64,000 nt of DNA from Hyalangium versicolor (GTDB taxonomy: Bacteria; Myxococcota; Myxococcia; Myxococcales; Myxococcaceae): assembly GCF_020103695.1 (NCBI RefSeq), contig NZ_JAHXBF010000001.1, positions 62,001-126,000 of the forward strand, written 5' to 3'. The position numbers and the translations under genes are program-made. Shown here piece after piece: positions 1 through 10,461 of this stretch. Position 1 is the stretch's first letter; each line of letters begins with the position of its first letter. The notes beneath the pieces were generated by a model. That model was not told the origin of the DNA. It was given only the letters and a program-made list of their open reading frames with translations, and made no database searches.

Positions 1-2247
1 GGGATCGTCCGCGCCGCGTCCTCACCGGGCCGCATCCCCTTGCGCCTGCCCGCCGAGGGAACGCTGCGCCTCTCCACGAAGGGGGACACGGATGTTCGCT
101 GCCGCATCTTCGACAGCGAGGAACGCCTGGTCGTGGAGAACTCGGATCGCGGCGCGGACTGGAACTGCGCCATCGCCGAGCCTTTCGCCGCGGGCGACTA
201 CACGCTCGTCCTCGAGAGCCAGACGCAGCAGCCCGGGCCGACGCGCGTCTCCGTGGCGGTGGCGAAGGTGACGGACGCGGGAGTGCTCGCGGACAAGGCG
301 ACGCTCAAGCTGGATGCCGGCGTGCAGCGCGCGACGCTCCCCACCCAGGGCGACAACGTGGTGCAGGAGGTTGCCCTGCGTGCCAAGACGCCCATCTCCT
401 GCGCGCTCGAGGATGAGAAGGGCGCGGTTGTTACTCGGCAGCTCGACACTCGCGAGTGCATGCTGCTCGTTCGTCCTGGCGGCGCCACATGGCGTGTCCG
501 GGTATGGACGCTGGCCAGCAGCGCCCAGGTGACGACGGCGCTGATCACCCACGCGGTGGTGCCCTCCACGGGCGGGAGCATCGCGGCGAGCGCAGCCGCG
601 CTGACGAAGGTTTCTCAGGCCGGCCGGTACCAGACCGGTGCCGGGCTCTACTGCCTGCCCGCGGGCCAGAAGGGACCCCTGGAGAAGTGCGCGGGAGAAG
701 TCTCCCTGGAGGCCGGAGACTGGATTTTCAGCGGCGCGGGTGGCCAGGAGGCTTCGCTGAAACTCAACGAGGTGGTGGATGCGCTCGACGGTCCGAAGAC
801 CGAGCGCGTGCGCCTCTCCCGTGCCGTGTCGCTGCTGCGGCAGTCCACGCGCGCTCCTTCGCTGCACCTCTTCATGGCCCGTGTGCAGGTGGGAGACCGG
901 AGCAACCCTGCCTGTTCGCTCGTTGGCGGCACGTCGCGGCAGGATGACTTCATGTGCGTGGCGGCAACCGGCCCCACGCAGCAGTCCCTGGCCCGCTGGT
1001 GGACGCCCGCGCTCAGTGCGAGCGAGGCGAGCGTGACCCGGCTCTCGGTTCCGGTGCCCTCGGCCGCGGGAGGGCTGCAGCCCGGACTGCAGAACCTCAC
1101 CTGGTCGCAAGGGACGGCGCTCCAGCTTCGGATGCCCTCGACTCCAACTCGCGTGCAACTCTCGCTGCCTCGCAATGCGTGGGCGGTGCAGGTGGATGAG
1201 AAGGGTACGGCGGTCGATTTGTGCGCGCCCGCTCCGACGCTCGCGGCGTGCGTGCTCACGGGCAAGGGAGGCTCGATCTTCGTGTACTCCCCCGAGGAGC
1301 CGCGCACCCAGGCGGAGGTGGTGGCCATCGACCCAGCTCCGCTTCGAGAGAACCTGGAGCGCTTGTATGAGCGGGTGAACTCCGCGCCCAGCCAGCAGCC
1401 CCTCGCCTTTACCTCGCAGCCCGTTCCCCGGCTGCTGACGGTGGCCGGTGCGCTCCGCTGTGTGACGACGCTCGATGACGGCACACGGCTGGAGGGCTGC
1501 GAAGCCCGGATTCCAGCGGGTCGCTCGGGAGAGGCCGTGCTGGATCTGGGAGTCGGGGGCGTGCGCGCCGTGCTTACTCCTCCCGCGGAGCTGAGGAGTG
1601 CCGCGCTCGGAGCCCTCTCGGCTCAGGCCGGGGCGGATCTGCCCGCGGCCAAGGCGCTCAAGCTGTCCGGCGCTCGCGTGGAGCGCTCCCTCACGCTCGT
1701 GTCCGACGCGGTAGTGCACCTCCGGGCGGATGCAGGCGTGTGTGGACTTGCCCAGGGGAGCTCGGTGCTTCAGGTGCAGGGCAGCGAGAAGGGCTGTGCA
1801 TTCGATTCCGTGCTCAAGGCGGGCACCTACCGCCTGGTGGTGCGAGGTTTCGCGGATCGCCCGCTCTCCGGCACTGTCACCTGGACACAAGAGCCTGTGA
1901 GGGAATTGCAGGAGGGAGTGGCCAGCGAGGAGAGCTGGATCACCCCGTCCCAGACGCGCTTCTTCCGGTTCTCCACGCAGTCTCCCGGTCGGATCGGCCT
2001 GGGCCTGCAAGTGCCGGCGGAGCTCCTCGAGTGCTCCGTGCTCGATCAAGATCAGCGCGTGCTCGGCGAGGGCTGCCAGCAGTTCCTGCAACTCGACAAG
2101 GGCACCTGGCTGCTCGCCATCCATGCGCCCCCCCAGGCGAAGCCCCTCAAGTTCAAGCCCGTCCTCGTGGGCCTCGCCGGCGCCAAGGCCGACGTCCCCG
2201 AGGAGTACCTGCGCGACTTCTTCCAGCGGATTGGAGAGAACCCGTGA
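1..2247 (+). CDS. Unknown secreted/periplasmic protein upstream of alpha-2-macroglobulin (5' truncated)
   Basis: The reading frame is open from the first base, so the true start lies upstream of the window; 748 codons are visible. I recognise no catalytic domain. The protein is built of repeated beta-rich stretches with regularly spaced single cysteines, and several resemble pre-peptidase C-terminal (PPC-like) beta-sandwich modules, for example near residues 15-75 and in the last 130 residues. That composition suggests an exported protein, but the signal peptide is outside the window. Its stop overlaps the GTG start of the alpha-2-macroglobulin gene by 4 bp (GTGA), so it is probably translationally coupled to it and acts in the same periplasmic process. 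The function is unknown; the link to the next two genes is inference from gene order. Confidence 0.85.
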   Translation, partial: GIVRAASSPGRIPLRLPAEGTLRLSTKGDTDVRCRIFDSEERLVVENSDRGADWNCAIAEPFAAGDYTLVLESQTQQPGPTRVSVAVAKVTDAGVLADKATLKLDAGVQRATLPTQGDNVVQEVALRAKTPISCALEDEKGAVVTRQLDTRECMLLVRPGGATWRVRVWTLASSAQVTTALITHAVVPSTGGSIAASAAALTKVSQAGRYQTGAGLYCLPAGQKGPLEKCAGEVSLEAGDWIFSGAGGQEASLKLNEVVDALDGPKTERVRLSRAVSLLRQSTRAPSLHLFMARVQVGDRSNPACSLVGGTSRQDDFMCVAATGPTQQSLARWWTPALSASEASVTRLSVPVPSAAGGLQPGLQNLTWSQGTALQLRMPSTPTRVQLSLPRNAWAVQVDEKGTAVDLCAPAPTLAACVLTGKGGSIFVYSPEEPRTQAEVVAIDPAPLRENLERLYERVNSAPSQQPLAFTSQPVPRLLTVAGALRCVTTLDDGTRLEGCEARIPAGRSGEAVLDLGVGGVRAVLTPPAELRSAALGALSAQAGADLPAAKALKLSGARVERSLTLVSDAVVHLRADAGVCGLAQGSSVLQVQGSEKGCAFDSVLKAGTYRLVVRGFADRPLSGTVTWTQEPVRELQEGVASEESWITPSQTRFFRFSTQSPGRIGLGLQVPAELLECSVLDQDQRVLGEGCQQFLQLDKGTWLLAIHAPPQAKPLKFKPVLVGLAGAKADVPEEYLRDFFQRIGENP

Positions 2248-5200
2248 TTGCCGTTTCCCCGAGAGCCCTTGCGCTCCTCGCATTGCTCGCGGTCCTGCCC
2301 GCCGCGGCCCAGGACTACCGCCCGGCGGACGAGAGCCAGCGTCCCGAGGGCGGCTCGACCCGGATCCTCCCCGAGCAGTTCCTGCGCGGGTTCGATCCCG
2401 TCACCGTGTACTTCTCCGACAACGAGGGCCCCGGCAAGCGGCCCGCGGATGACGGCGCGAAGCTACTGAAGATCACTCCGGCCTGGCCGGGTCAGTACTT
2501 CTGGGCGGACAAGAAGACGCTCCAGTTCCGGCCCGCCGAGCCCTGGCCTCCGCTGCAGCGCTTCGCCTTCGAGGCTCGCGGCGCGCGCAAGGTGCTGGCG
2601 ACGATGATGTCCGCGCCGTCCAGGATGAACCCCTATGCGGACAGCACGGGCCTGCGGCCCTTCCGCACCCTGACGCTCACGTTCCCTCAGCCGCTGCCGC
2701 TCGCCGCGCTCAAGCAGATGCTCACGCTCGAGATCCGCGATCTGCCGGGCCTGGCCGACTCGCCCACCCGCGTGGTGAAGGACTTCAACCTGTCCCAGCT
2801 TCCGCGTGAGAACCAGCGCAGCCCGGCCGTCTATGCGATCACCCTCGACGAGGACGTGCCCGAGGGCAAGCAGCTCCGCGTGACGGTGAGCCTGGCGCTC
2901 GGCGAGGAGGGCAAGACGCTCTGGACCGGGCGGCTCTCCACCCGGCCTGCCTTCCACCTCCAGTCCATCCAGTGCGGCGCGTCCACCTTCGCGTTGACGG
3001 GTGGAGCCTCGGTGCCTCGGGACATGGCGCTCTCGTGCGGCAACCAGGGAGACCTGCCGCAGCTTGCCTTCTCCGCCGACGTGCAGGACCTGACGCTCAC
3101 CGCGCTCAAGAAGCTGGTTCGTCTGGAGCCCGCGGTCCCGGATCTCCACTTCGAGAGCTACGGCAGCCGCGTGGCGCTGCGCGGGAAGTTCGTCCCCGAC
3201 ACGCTCTACCAGATGCGGATCTCGGCCGCGCCCATCAAGGATGACAGTGGCCGGCCCCTTCGCGATCCCGGTGACGCGCAGGTGTTCTTCCACCTCGGTT
3301 GGAAGGCGGCGTTCCTGCGCTGGGGTCAGGCGAATGCGATCGTCGAGTCGAAGGGGCCGAGGATGCTGCCGCTCCAGGGCTACGGTGATGCGCGAGCGGA
3401 CGTGCGCATCTACCGGGTGGATCCCCTCCACACGGGGCTCTGGCCCTTCCCCGAGAGCCCGGTCGTCATCAACGAGGAGAGCGCGCCGCCCTTCCCGGGC
3501 GAGGAGCCCTCCATTCCGGCGAACTCGTCCGGGTACATCGGCTCCGATGAGCTGATGGCGCACATCCGCCTGTTGGGCTCGCCGCTGATCTCGCGAGTCG
3601 TGGATCTGCCCCTGGCGAACAAGAGCGGGACGACGGCGTTCGGGCTCGATCTGGGGCGGCTGCTGGACGAGGCCGTGGGGCGCGAGCGCCCGGGCTCGTA
3701 CCTGGTGGGTCTGCGCAGGCTCACGGGGGCGCCCGAGCGCGCCTATGTCCGCGTGCAGGTGACGAACTTGTCGCTCACGGCGGTGGAGGAGCGGGACCGC
3801 GCGGTGCTCTTCGTCCGCACCCTGGATGACGCCAAGGAGGTCCGTGGCGCGAAGATCCTCTTCGAGGGGATGCGCGAGGCGCCGGACCCCAAGCGTCCCA
3901 GCCAGACGATCTCCGTGCCCTTCTCGCATGCGCTCACCACGGATGATGGAGGGCGGGCAGTGCTCTCGCCCCAGCAGGGTTGGCAGAGCATCAAGCGCAT
4001 CTCGGTCCAGAGCGGGGAGGACATCCTGGTGCTGGATCCGCGCGCTCCTCCGGCCGCGTTCGCCCGGAACCACTGGTCCCCGTCCTCGGGATTCCTCGAG
4101 TGGATCGGGCAGCAGATCCCGTCTCCGCAGAACGATGCGCGCCTCGGGTTCGTCTTCACCGAGCGGCCCATCTACAAGCCGGGCGAGAAGGTCTTCATCA
4201 AGGGCTATGTGCGGCGGAAGACCGGCGGCGAGCTGCAACTGGTCGACTCCGGCGCCTACGAGCTGTGGGTGCTGGGGCCCGGCGGCGACCAGGCCTGGGA
4301 GGTGCCGGCCAAGTACAGTGCGCTCGGTATCTCCGGAGAGTTCGCGGAGAAGGACGTGCCCACGGGCGAGTTCCAGGTCGTCATCAGGGAGAAGCAGACC
4401 CAGGAGGAGGTCGCCCGCCGCACGTTCCAGATCGAGGCGTACCGCGTGCCCCAGTTCGAGGTGCAGCTGTCCTCCTCGAGCACCGTGCGGCTGGATGGGC
4501 CCTTCAAGGTGAAGGCGGTGGCTCGCTATTACGCGGGCGGCAACGTGTCCGGCCAGCCCATCGCGTGGACGGTGACGCGTCGGCCGCACTACTACGTGCC
4601 CAAGGGCCGCGAGGGGTTCCTCTTCGCGTCCAGCACCCAGTTCGCCCGGGAGGGCCAGAGCCGCGCGCCGGAGACGATCAGCCGGAACGCGGAGCTGGAC
4701 GACGGCGGCGCGGACGAGATTCAGGTGAACCCGGCGCTGGACCTGGACGGGAGCGCGCGTGTCTACCGCTTCGAGGCCACGGTGACGGGCGCGGACAACC
4801 AGCCGGTCTCCGCCGTCACCGAAGTCAAGGCGCTGCCTCCCTTCGTGCTGGGGATGAAGTTGCCGCGGTACTCGGACAAGCCCTTCGAGCTGAAGCCGGA
4901 GATCATCGCCGTCGGCGTGGATGACAAGGCCGTCAAGGGCCAGGACGTGACGGTGCGGCTGTATCGCCGTGTCTGGCACAGCCAGCTCCGGGAGACACAC
5001 TTCGCCACGGGCGACGCCCGGTACGTCACCGAGCAGGAGGACGTGAAGCTCAACGAGCAGGTGGTGAAGACCGACCTGCAGTCGGTGCAGCCCTCCTTCG
5101 CGCTGAAGGAGGCGGGCGTGTATGTGGTGGAGCTGATCGCTCGCGACAAGCTGGGCCGGGTGCAGACGCTCAATGCGGACCTGTATGTGGGCGGGCAGAC

Positions 5201-7991
5201 GCCTGTCGCGTGGAAGAAGCCGCGGCAGGGAGTGTTCGAGCTCGCCACCGACAAGCCGAAGTACCGGCCGGGTGACACCGCGCGCATCATCATCCAGAGC
5301 CCGTTCCAGCAGGGCCGCGCGTTGGTGGTCGTCGAGGAGCCGGGTGGAAACACGTACACCTGGCGCGAGGTCTCCGGCGGCAAGGCTGTGTACGAGCTCC
5401 CCATCAAGCCGAACCACGTCCCGAACATCGCCGTGCACGTGGCGCTGATGCGCGGCCGGCTGGGGGAGGGGAAGACGGAGGATGCACGCTACCGGCCGCA
5501 GACGCTCGGGGCATCGATCGACGTCGAGGTGGAGCCCGTCCGCAACCAGGTGGCCGTGGAACTCAAGCACACGGACACGGCCCGGCCGGGAACGAAGATC
5601 CCCGTGGAGATCTCACTGAAGGATGAGCGCGGAGGCGGCCTGGCGGGAGAGGTGACGCTGTGGCTGGTGGACGAGGCGGTGCTCTCGCTCGCGCAGGAGG
5701 GCCCGCTGGATCCGCTCAGCGCATTCATCACCCGGAACTCTCGCGGTACCACCCTGCGGGACACGCGCAACAGCCTCGTGGGCAAGCTCTTCGAACAGGA
5801 GGATCCCGGCGGTGATGGTAACGAGGAGGAGGCCAACGCAATGAGCGGCAAGCGGATCGTCCGGAAGAACTTCCAGACGGTGCCCTTCTACCAGGCGACC
5901 GTGCAGGTGCCCGCGTCCGGTCGGCTCACCGTGGAGGTGCCGCTCTCGGACGATCTGACCAACTTCCGAGTGCGCGCGGTGGCGGCCTCGGGAGGCCAGC
6001 GGTTCGGCTTCAAGCAGCAGACTCTCAAGGTCCGGCTGCCGGTGCTGGTGCAGCCGCAGTTGCCGCGCTTCGTCCGCCAGGGAGATCGGTTCTGGGGCGG
6101 AGCGGTGGGGCGCGTGGTCGAAGGCAACGGCGGTCCTGGCGCGGTGAGCATCCAGCTCTCGGGACCAGTGGAGGCCAGGCCCTTCAATCAGGGCGTGGAC
6201 CTGCTGCTCAACAAGGCGATGTCCTTCGTCACGCCCATCCAGGTGAAGGAGGCGGACGTCTCCAAGCCGCAGTCGCTCACCGTGCGCGTGGACGTGGAGC
6301 GCAAGGCCGACAAGGCCGGGGACGCCTTCGAGGTGCAGATCCCCGTGCTCCCCGACCGGGTGGCGGAGCAGTTCGCGTACTTCGACACGTTGAAGGCCGG
6401 CAAGACGGCGCTCAAGCCCATCCCCGAGCCGGTCCGTCCCGGGACCGCGTCACAGGAGGTGATCGCCGCGTCCATTCCCGGCGTGTTGGAGCTCTTCGCG
6501 AGCCTCGACTACCTGGCGGAGTACCCGCACGGCTGTCTCGAGCAGAAGATGTCCAAGCTCTACCCGGACGTCGTGCAGGCCTCGCTGTTCCAGAAGCTCG
6601 GAGCGGCAACGGCTTTCTCCAAGCAGGTGGGGGCTCACGTGAAGCGGCTTCAGGAGGAGATGCCTTCCTACCAGGACGCCAGCGGCCTCTTCGCGTTCTG
6701 GCCCGGTGGCCCGGGAGATGTGCAGGTGACAGCGCAGGCGGTGGAGTTCCTCGATGCGGCGAAGAAGGCAGGCCTGCCCGTGGAGGCGAAGCTCCTGGAC
6801 CGTGCGTCGGAGGCCCTCAAGCGCGTGCTGCGCAGCGACTACGCCGGGCTGCTTCCGGACTGGCGCTACAACCAGCAGGTCGCCGCTCTCCGCGCGCTCT
6901 CGTGGGCGGGCATGGCGGATGAGCACTACCTCGTCGATATGTTCCACCAGCGCGAGCGGATGGATGTGATGGCACTCGCGGACCTGGCGAGCACCATGTC
7001 GCGGGACCCGAAGACCTATCGCACCAACCTGGATGCGCTGCGGAGCGAGCTGTGGGATCGGGTGATCATCAAGCTCAATCGCGGCAAGCCCACCTTCGAG
7101 GGCATCCAGGAAGGACGCAGCTACTGGGGCTACGGCTTCCTCTCGTCCCGGCCGGCGATGGTCGCCTCCGTCTTCGAGGCACTGCTGCGCCTGGCTCCGG
7201 ACGACACCCGACACGATCTGATGCGCGATGCGCTCCTCTCGTATGCGAATGCCACCCAGGGCTTCCAGAGCACCTACGAGAACCGGCGCGCCATCGCCGC
7301 GCTGGCGCTCTACCTGGATCACGCCAGGCCGAACGTGCCCAACACCACGATCGCGCTCACCTCCGGCAAGCCACTCACCGTGAACGGCGACGTGAAGACG
7401 GCCAAGGTGACGCTGGCCACGGACAAGCCGCAGGAGGCCACGGTGACGGGCGGACCGGTGGGCGTGCGTGTCGCCTACAAGTACGTCCCCTCCACTCCGG
7501 GAGACAAGGTGACGTCCCAGCAGCGAGGCTTCCTCGTGTCTCGCAGCGAGACGCATCTGCACGCGGATGGCTCGGATCAGACGCGCTTCCAGGACAAGGC
7601 AGGCGAGACGCAGATCCTCAAGGTGGGGGACATCCTCGAAGTCCACGCGCAGCTCGTGAACGATCAGGTGCGGCCCCATGTCGCGCTCGTCGTGCCGTTC
7701 GCCGCGGGCCTGGAGCCACTCAACCCCGCGCTCGAGAACGCCAGCTCGGACGCGCAGCCCTCGCAGGCGGACTCCATTGCTCCGGCCTACGTGCAGCGGC
7801 TGGATCACGAGGTCCGCTACTACTTCCTGCAACTGCCGCAGGGGACGCACACGTTCCACTTCCGCGTCCGCGCGGCCACGGAGGGCTCGTTCGTCCACCC
7901 CGCCCCCTATGCCGAGCAGATGTACCGCGAGGATGTGCGTGGCCGGGGTGAAGGCATGCGCATCCTGATCCAGGGAGAGCATGAGCGTTAG
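2244..7991 (+). CDS. Bacterial alpha-2-macroglobulin (thioester type, YfhM-like)
   Basis: A 1915-residue protein of the bacterial alpha-2-macroglobulin family, somewhat longer than E. coli YfhM (about 1650 residues). An N-terminal Sec signal peptide ends at about AAA-Q with no lipobox cysteine, so a soluble periplasmic form is likely. MG-type beta domains follow, including a stretch near residues 630-720 with the family-typical ERPIYKPGEKVFIKGYVR-like sequence. The thioester motif GCLEQ is at residues 1430-1434 (bases 6531-6545) and is intact, so covalent trapping of proteases is predicted. The GTG start at 2244 was chosen because it overlaps the upstream stop and is followed directly by the signal peptide. 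The 3' end overlaps pbpC by 11 bp. In other bacteria this pair is thought to protect and repair the envelope after attack by proteases and lysozyme-like enzymes. Confidence 0.93.
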   Translation: MIAVSPRALALLALLAVLPAAAQDYRPADESQRPEGGSTRILPEQFLRGFDPVTVYFSDNEGPGKRPADDGAKLLKITPAWPGQYFWADKKTLQFRPAEPWPPLQRFAFEARGARKVLATMMSAPSRMNPYADSTGLRPFRTLTLTFPQPLPLAALKQMLTLEIRDLPGLADSPTRVVKDFNLSQLPRENQRSPAVYAITLDEDVPEGKQLRVTVSLALGEEGKTLWTGRLSTRPAFHLQSIQCGASTFALTGGASVPRDMALSCGNQGDLPQLAFSADVQDLTLTALKKLVRLEPAVPDLHFESYGSRVALRGKFVPDTLYQMRISAAPIKDDSGRPLRDPGDAQVFFHLGWKAAFLRWGQANAIVESKGPRMLPLQGYGDARADVRIYRVDPLHTGLWPFPESPVVINEESAPPFPGEEPSIPANSSGYIGSDELMAHIRLLGSPLISRVVDLPLANKSGTTAFGLDLGRLLDEAVGRERPGSYLVGLRRLTGAPERAYVRVQVTNLSLTAVEERDRAVLFVRTLDDAKEVRGAKILFEGMREAPDPKRPSQTISVPFSHALTTDDGGRAVLSPQQGWQSIKRISVQSGEDILVLDPRAPPAAFARNHWSPSSGFLEWIGQQIPSPQNDARLGFVFTERPIYKPGEKVFIKGYVRRKTGGELQLVDSGAYELWVLGPGGDQAWEVPAKYSALGISGEFAEKDVPTGEFQVVIREKQTQEEVARRTFQIEAYRVPQFEVQLSSSSTVRLDGPFKVKAVARYYAGGNVSGQPIAWTVTRRPHYYVPKGREGFLFASSTQFAREGQSRAPETISRNAELDDGGADEIQVNPALDLDGSARVYRFEATVTGADNQPVSAVTEVKALPPFVLGMKLPRYSDKPFELKPEIIAVGVDDKAVKGQDVTVRLYRRVWHSQLRETHFATGDARYVTEQEDVKLNEQVVKTDLQSVQPSFALKEAGVYVVELIARDKLGRVQTLNADLYVGGQTPVAWKKPRQGVFELATDKPKYRPGDTARIIIQSPFQQGRALVVVEEPGGNTYTWREVSGGKAVYELPIKPNHVPNIAVHVALMRGRLGEGKTEDARYRPQTLGASIDVEVEPVRNQVAVELKHTDTARPGTKIPVEISLKDERGGGLAGEVTLWLVDEAVLSLAQEGPLDPLSAFITRNSRGTTLRDTRNSLVGKLFEQEDPGGDGNEEEANAMSGKRIVRKNFQTVPFYQATVQVPASGRLTVEVPLSDDLTNFRVRAVAASGGQRFGFKQQTLKVRLPVLVQPQLPRFVRQGDRFWGGAVGRVVEGNGGPGAVSIQLSGPVEARPFNQGVDLLLNKAMSFVTPIQVKEADVSKPQSLTVRVDVERKADKAGDAFEVQIPVLPDRVAEQFAYFDTLKAGKTALKPIPEPVRPGTASQEVIAASIPGVLELFASLDYLAEYPHGCLEQKMSKLYPDVVQASLFQKLGAATAFSKQVGAHVKRLQEEMPSYQDASGLFAFWPGGPGDVQVTAQAVEFLDAAKKAGLPVEAKLLDRASEALKRVLRSDYAGLLPDWRYNQQVAALRALSWAGMADEHYLVDMFHQRERMDVMALADLASTMSRDPKTYRTNLDALRSELWDRVIIKLNRGKPTFEGIQEGRSYWGYGFLSSRPAMVASVFEALLRLAPDDTRHDLMRDALLSYANATQGFQSTYENRRAIAALALYLDHARPNVPNTTIALTSGKPLTVNGDVKTAKVTLATDKPQEATVTGGPVGVRVAYKYVPSTPGDKVTSQQRGFLVSRSETHLHADGSDQTRFQDKAGETQILKVGDILEVHAQLVNDQVRPHVALVVPFAAGLEPLNPALENASSDAQPSQADSIAPAYVQRLDHEVRYYFLQLPQGTHTFHFRVRAATEGSFVHPAPYAEQMYREDVRGRGEGMRILIQGEHER

Positions 7992-10386
7992 GCGGACAGT
8001 GGCGGACGCCCTCCTGCGTCTCGTGCCTCGGCTTCGTTCGAGGCGGGCATGGTTGGCGCTCTCGGCGCTGCTGGCCTGCGCAGGGGCGCTGTACGTGCAC
8101 GCCCTGAATGACCAGCTCCGTATCGTGGAGCCCTCGCGGCTCGTCGTCGATCGTCGGGGGCGTTACCTCGGTGAGGTGCCCGCGGGAGATGGAGAGCTCG
8201 GTTACTGGCCGCTGCCCTACGTCATGCCCGAGCGCATCGTGGCGGCGACGATCGTGACGGAGGACCAGCACTTCCACGAACACCCCGGCGTCTATCTGCC
8301 GTCCGTCGCACGCGCGGTCCTGCAGAACGCGAGGAACGTCCGAGTCATCTCGGGCGCGTCCACGCTCGCGATGCAAGTGGCACGCATGCAGGATCCTGGG
8401 AGCCGCACGCTGCTCCGGAAGATGTCCGAGGCCCTGGAGGCGCTGCTGCTCATCCATGAGCATGGGCATGAGCAGGTCCTCCGGCAGTACCTCACGATCG
8501 CGCCGTACGGGAACCGGGCGCACGGCGTGGTGCGCGCGGCACGGCTGTACTTCGACAAGCCAGCCGAGGATCTGTCGTGGGCTCAGGCCGCCTTCCTCGT
8601 CGGGTTGCCGCAGATGCCGGGCCGCATGAATCCCTGGAGCCCGGCTGGACTGCGGCGCGCGAAGAAGCGCAGCCACCGCATCCTTCGAGAGCTCCACGCG
8701 AAGGGCCTGCTGTCGGCGGTGGAGCTGGAGCAATCGCTCAGCGCGGATCTGGGCATCGTGCCGCGCCCGAGCCGTCGTCCCGAGGCGCTGCACGCGGTGC
8801 TCGAGTGGAGCGCGCAGGCGAAGCGTCGGCAGAGCCCCATCTCCGTCGCCACCATCGATCTGGAGATTCAAGAGCAGGCTGCGGCCATCCTGAGGGACAA
8901 CCTGGCGCGGATCGAGGACTCGGGGGCGGGCAACACCTCCGCGCTCGTGGTGGATACCGCCACTGGAGACATCCTCGCGTGGGTGGGCTCGCGCGACTTC
9001 TTCTCCGAGGAGCACAAGGGCGCGATCGACTTCGTGCGCACGCGGCGCTCCCCGGGCTCGGCGCTCAAGCCGTTCTTGTACGCGCTCGGGTTGGAGAAGG
9101 GAGTCTTCACCGCCGCCTCCGAGCTGCCCGACACTCCCATGGATGTCCGCAGCGACACGGGCGGCGCGTACCTGCCCGAGAACATCAACCACACCTTCAT
9201 GGGCCCCATGCTCCTGCGCGAGGCGTTGGGCAACTCGCGCAACATCCCCGCCTTGAGGGTCCTCTCGGAGGTGGGCGTGGAGCCCGCCCTGCGCTTCTTC
9301 GAGAACGCGGGCGTGGGAAACATCAGCTGGGAGCCGGATCGCTATGGCCTGGGACTGGCGATCGGCAACCTGCCCGTCACCCTGGAGGAACTCGCCCAGC
9401 TCTACGGTGTCCTCGCTCGCGAGGGCGAGAGCCTGCCGCTGCGCCGCTTCGTGGACGAACCGCAGGTTCCCTCGCGGCGCCTGCTCAACCGCGAGGCCGC
9501 GCAGCTCATCCGGCACATCCTCTCGGATCCGCTGGCGCGCCGGCCCATGTTCCCCGTCGGCGGGGCGCTCGACTTCCCCTATGCCGTCGCGGTCAAGACA
9601 GGCACGAGCCAGGGCTACCGGGATGCCTGGACCGTGGCCTTCAGTGACCGGCTGCTCGTGGCGGTCTGGGTCGGCAATCACGACTGGCGGCGCATGCGGG
9701 GAGTGGGCGGAGCGAGCGGCGCGGCTGCCGCGGCGCACCAGATCATGGATCGGGTGATGGCGGACCACCGTCCGTGGCAGCCCGTGCTCGACACCTTCCC
9801 GCCGCCCGAGCGGGCCGTGGCAGTGGACATCTGTCCCTTGTCCGGGAGGCTCGCCAGCACGGATTGCCCGCACCGCAAGAGCGAGTGGTTCCTGCCTGGC
9901 ACCGCCCCCACGGAGCCCTGTCCGTTCCATGCGAAGGTGAAGCTGGACCGGCGCAACGGGCTTCGAGCGGGGCTCTCGTGTCCGGAGTCCGAGGTCATCT
10001 CCCGGGTCATGCTGGATCTGCCGGACATCTATACGCAGTGGGCACGGAGCCAGCACCTCGATGTGTCTCCTCGGCAGGAGAGTCCCCTCTGCCCGAGTCG
10101 TGAGGAGTCCGTGCTACCGAAGGTCGTCATCCGCGAACCTCGCGGCCAGGTGCGGCTGCTCTTCGATCCGGACACGCCGGCCTCCGCGTCGACGCTGCGG
10201 CTGGCGGCCGAGGTGACTCCCAGCACCGAGCCGATCGTGTGGCTCGTGGATGGGGTGCCGGTGGCCACCGTGTCCTATCCCTACGAGTACCGCTGGAGCG
10301 TGACGCCCGGAAAGCACGTCATCACCGCGGCCATGTCTCGGCACCCCGAGGTGAGCCCGCCGCTCACCGTGGTCGTCGAGGACTGA
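7981..10386 (+). CDS. pbpC: Penicillin-binding protein 1C (bifunctional peptidoglycan synthase)
   Basis: An 801-residue class A penicillin-binding protein. One membrane anchor lies at about residues 23-42. The glycosyltransferase domain shows EDQHFHEH with the catalytic Glu at residue 94, and the GASTLAMQVARM motif. The transpeptidase domain has the active-site SALK at 360-363, SRN at 419-421 and KTGTS starting at Lys539. The last 90 or so residues match the BiPBP_C-type beta domain found specifically in PBP1C. It polymerises glycan strands from lipid II and would cross-link peptides in the periplasm. The start overlaps the alpha-2-macroglobulin gene by 11 bp. The gene order a2m-pbpC is the conserved arrangement from which a joint role in envelope defence and repair has been proposed. 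Confidence 0.95.
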   Translation: MSVRRTVADALLRLVPRLRSRRAWLALSALLACAGALYVHALNDQLRIVEPSRLVVDRRGRYLGEVPAGDGELGYWPLPYVMPERIVAATIVTEDQHFHEHPGVYLPSVARAVLQNARNVRVISGASTLAMQVARMQDPGSRTLLRKMSEALEALLLIHEHGHEQVLRQYLTIAPYGNRAHGVVRAARLYFDKPAEDLSWAQAAFLVGLPQMPGRMNPWSPAGLRRAKKRSHRILRELHAKGLLSAVELEQSLSADLGIVPRPSRRPEALHAVLEWSAQAKRRQSPISVATIDLEIQEQAAAILRDNLARIEDSGAGNTSALVVDTATGDILAWVGSRDFFSEEHKGAIDFVRTRRSPGSALKPFLYALGLEKGVFTAASELPDTPMDVRSDTGGAYLPENINHTFMGPMLLREALGNSRNIPALRVLSEVGVEPALRFFENAGVGNISWEPDRYGLGLAIGNLPVTLEELAQLYGVLAREGESLPLRRFVDEPQVPSRRLLNREAAQLIRHILSDPLARRPMFPVGGALDFPYAVAVKTGTSQGYRDAWTVAFSDRLLVAVWVGNHDWRRMRGVGGASGAAAAAHQIMDRVMADHRPWQPVLDTFPPPERAVAVDICPLSGRLASTDCPHRKSEWFLPGTAPTEPCPFHAKVKLDRRNGLRAGLSCPESEVISRVMLDLPDIYTQWARSQHLDVSPRQESPLCPSREESVLPKVVIREPRGQVRLLFDPDTPASASTLRLAAEVTPSTEPIVWLVDGVPVATVSYPYEYRWSVTPGKHVITAAMSRHPEVSPPLTVVVED

Positions 10387-10461
10387 GCTGTGTGCTCACG
10401 CTCCCGGTCGAGGGTCCGCTTCGGTTATTCTTCCGGGCCCGAGCGCTCGCGAGGAGAGGTC

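Noticed and set aside
22..7982. Very long minus-strand open frames opposite the alpha-2-macroglobulin operon (for example 22-2283, 2463-5570 and 6450-7982)
   Set aside because: They are rich in Arg, His, Gly and Leu, lack known motifs and lie opposite clear genes; this is the usual shadow of strong third-position GC bias.
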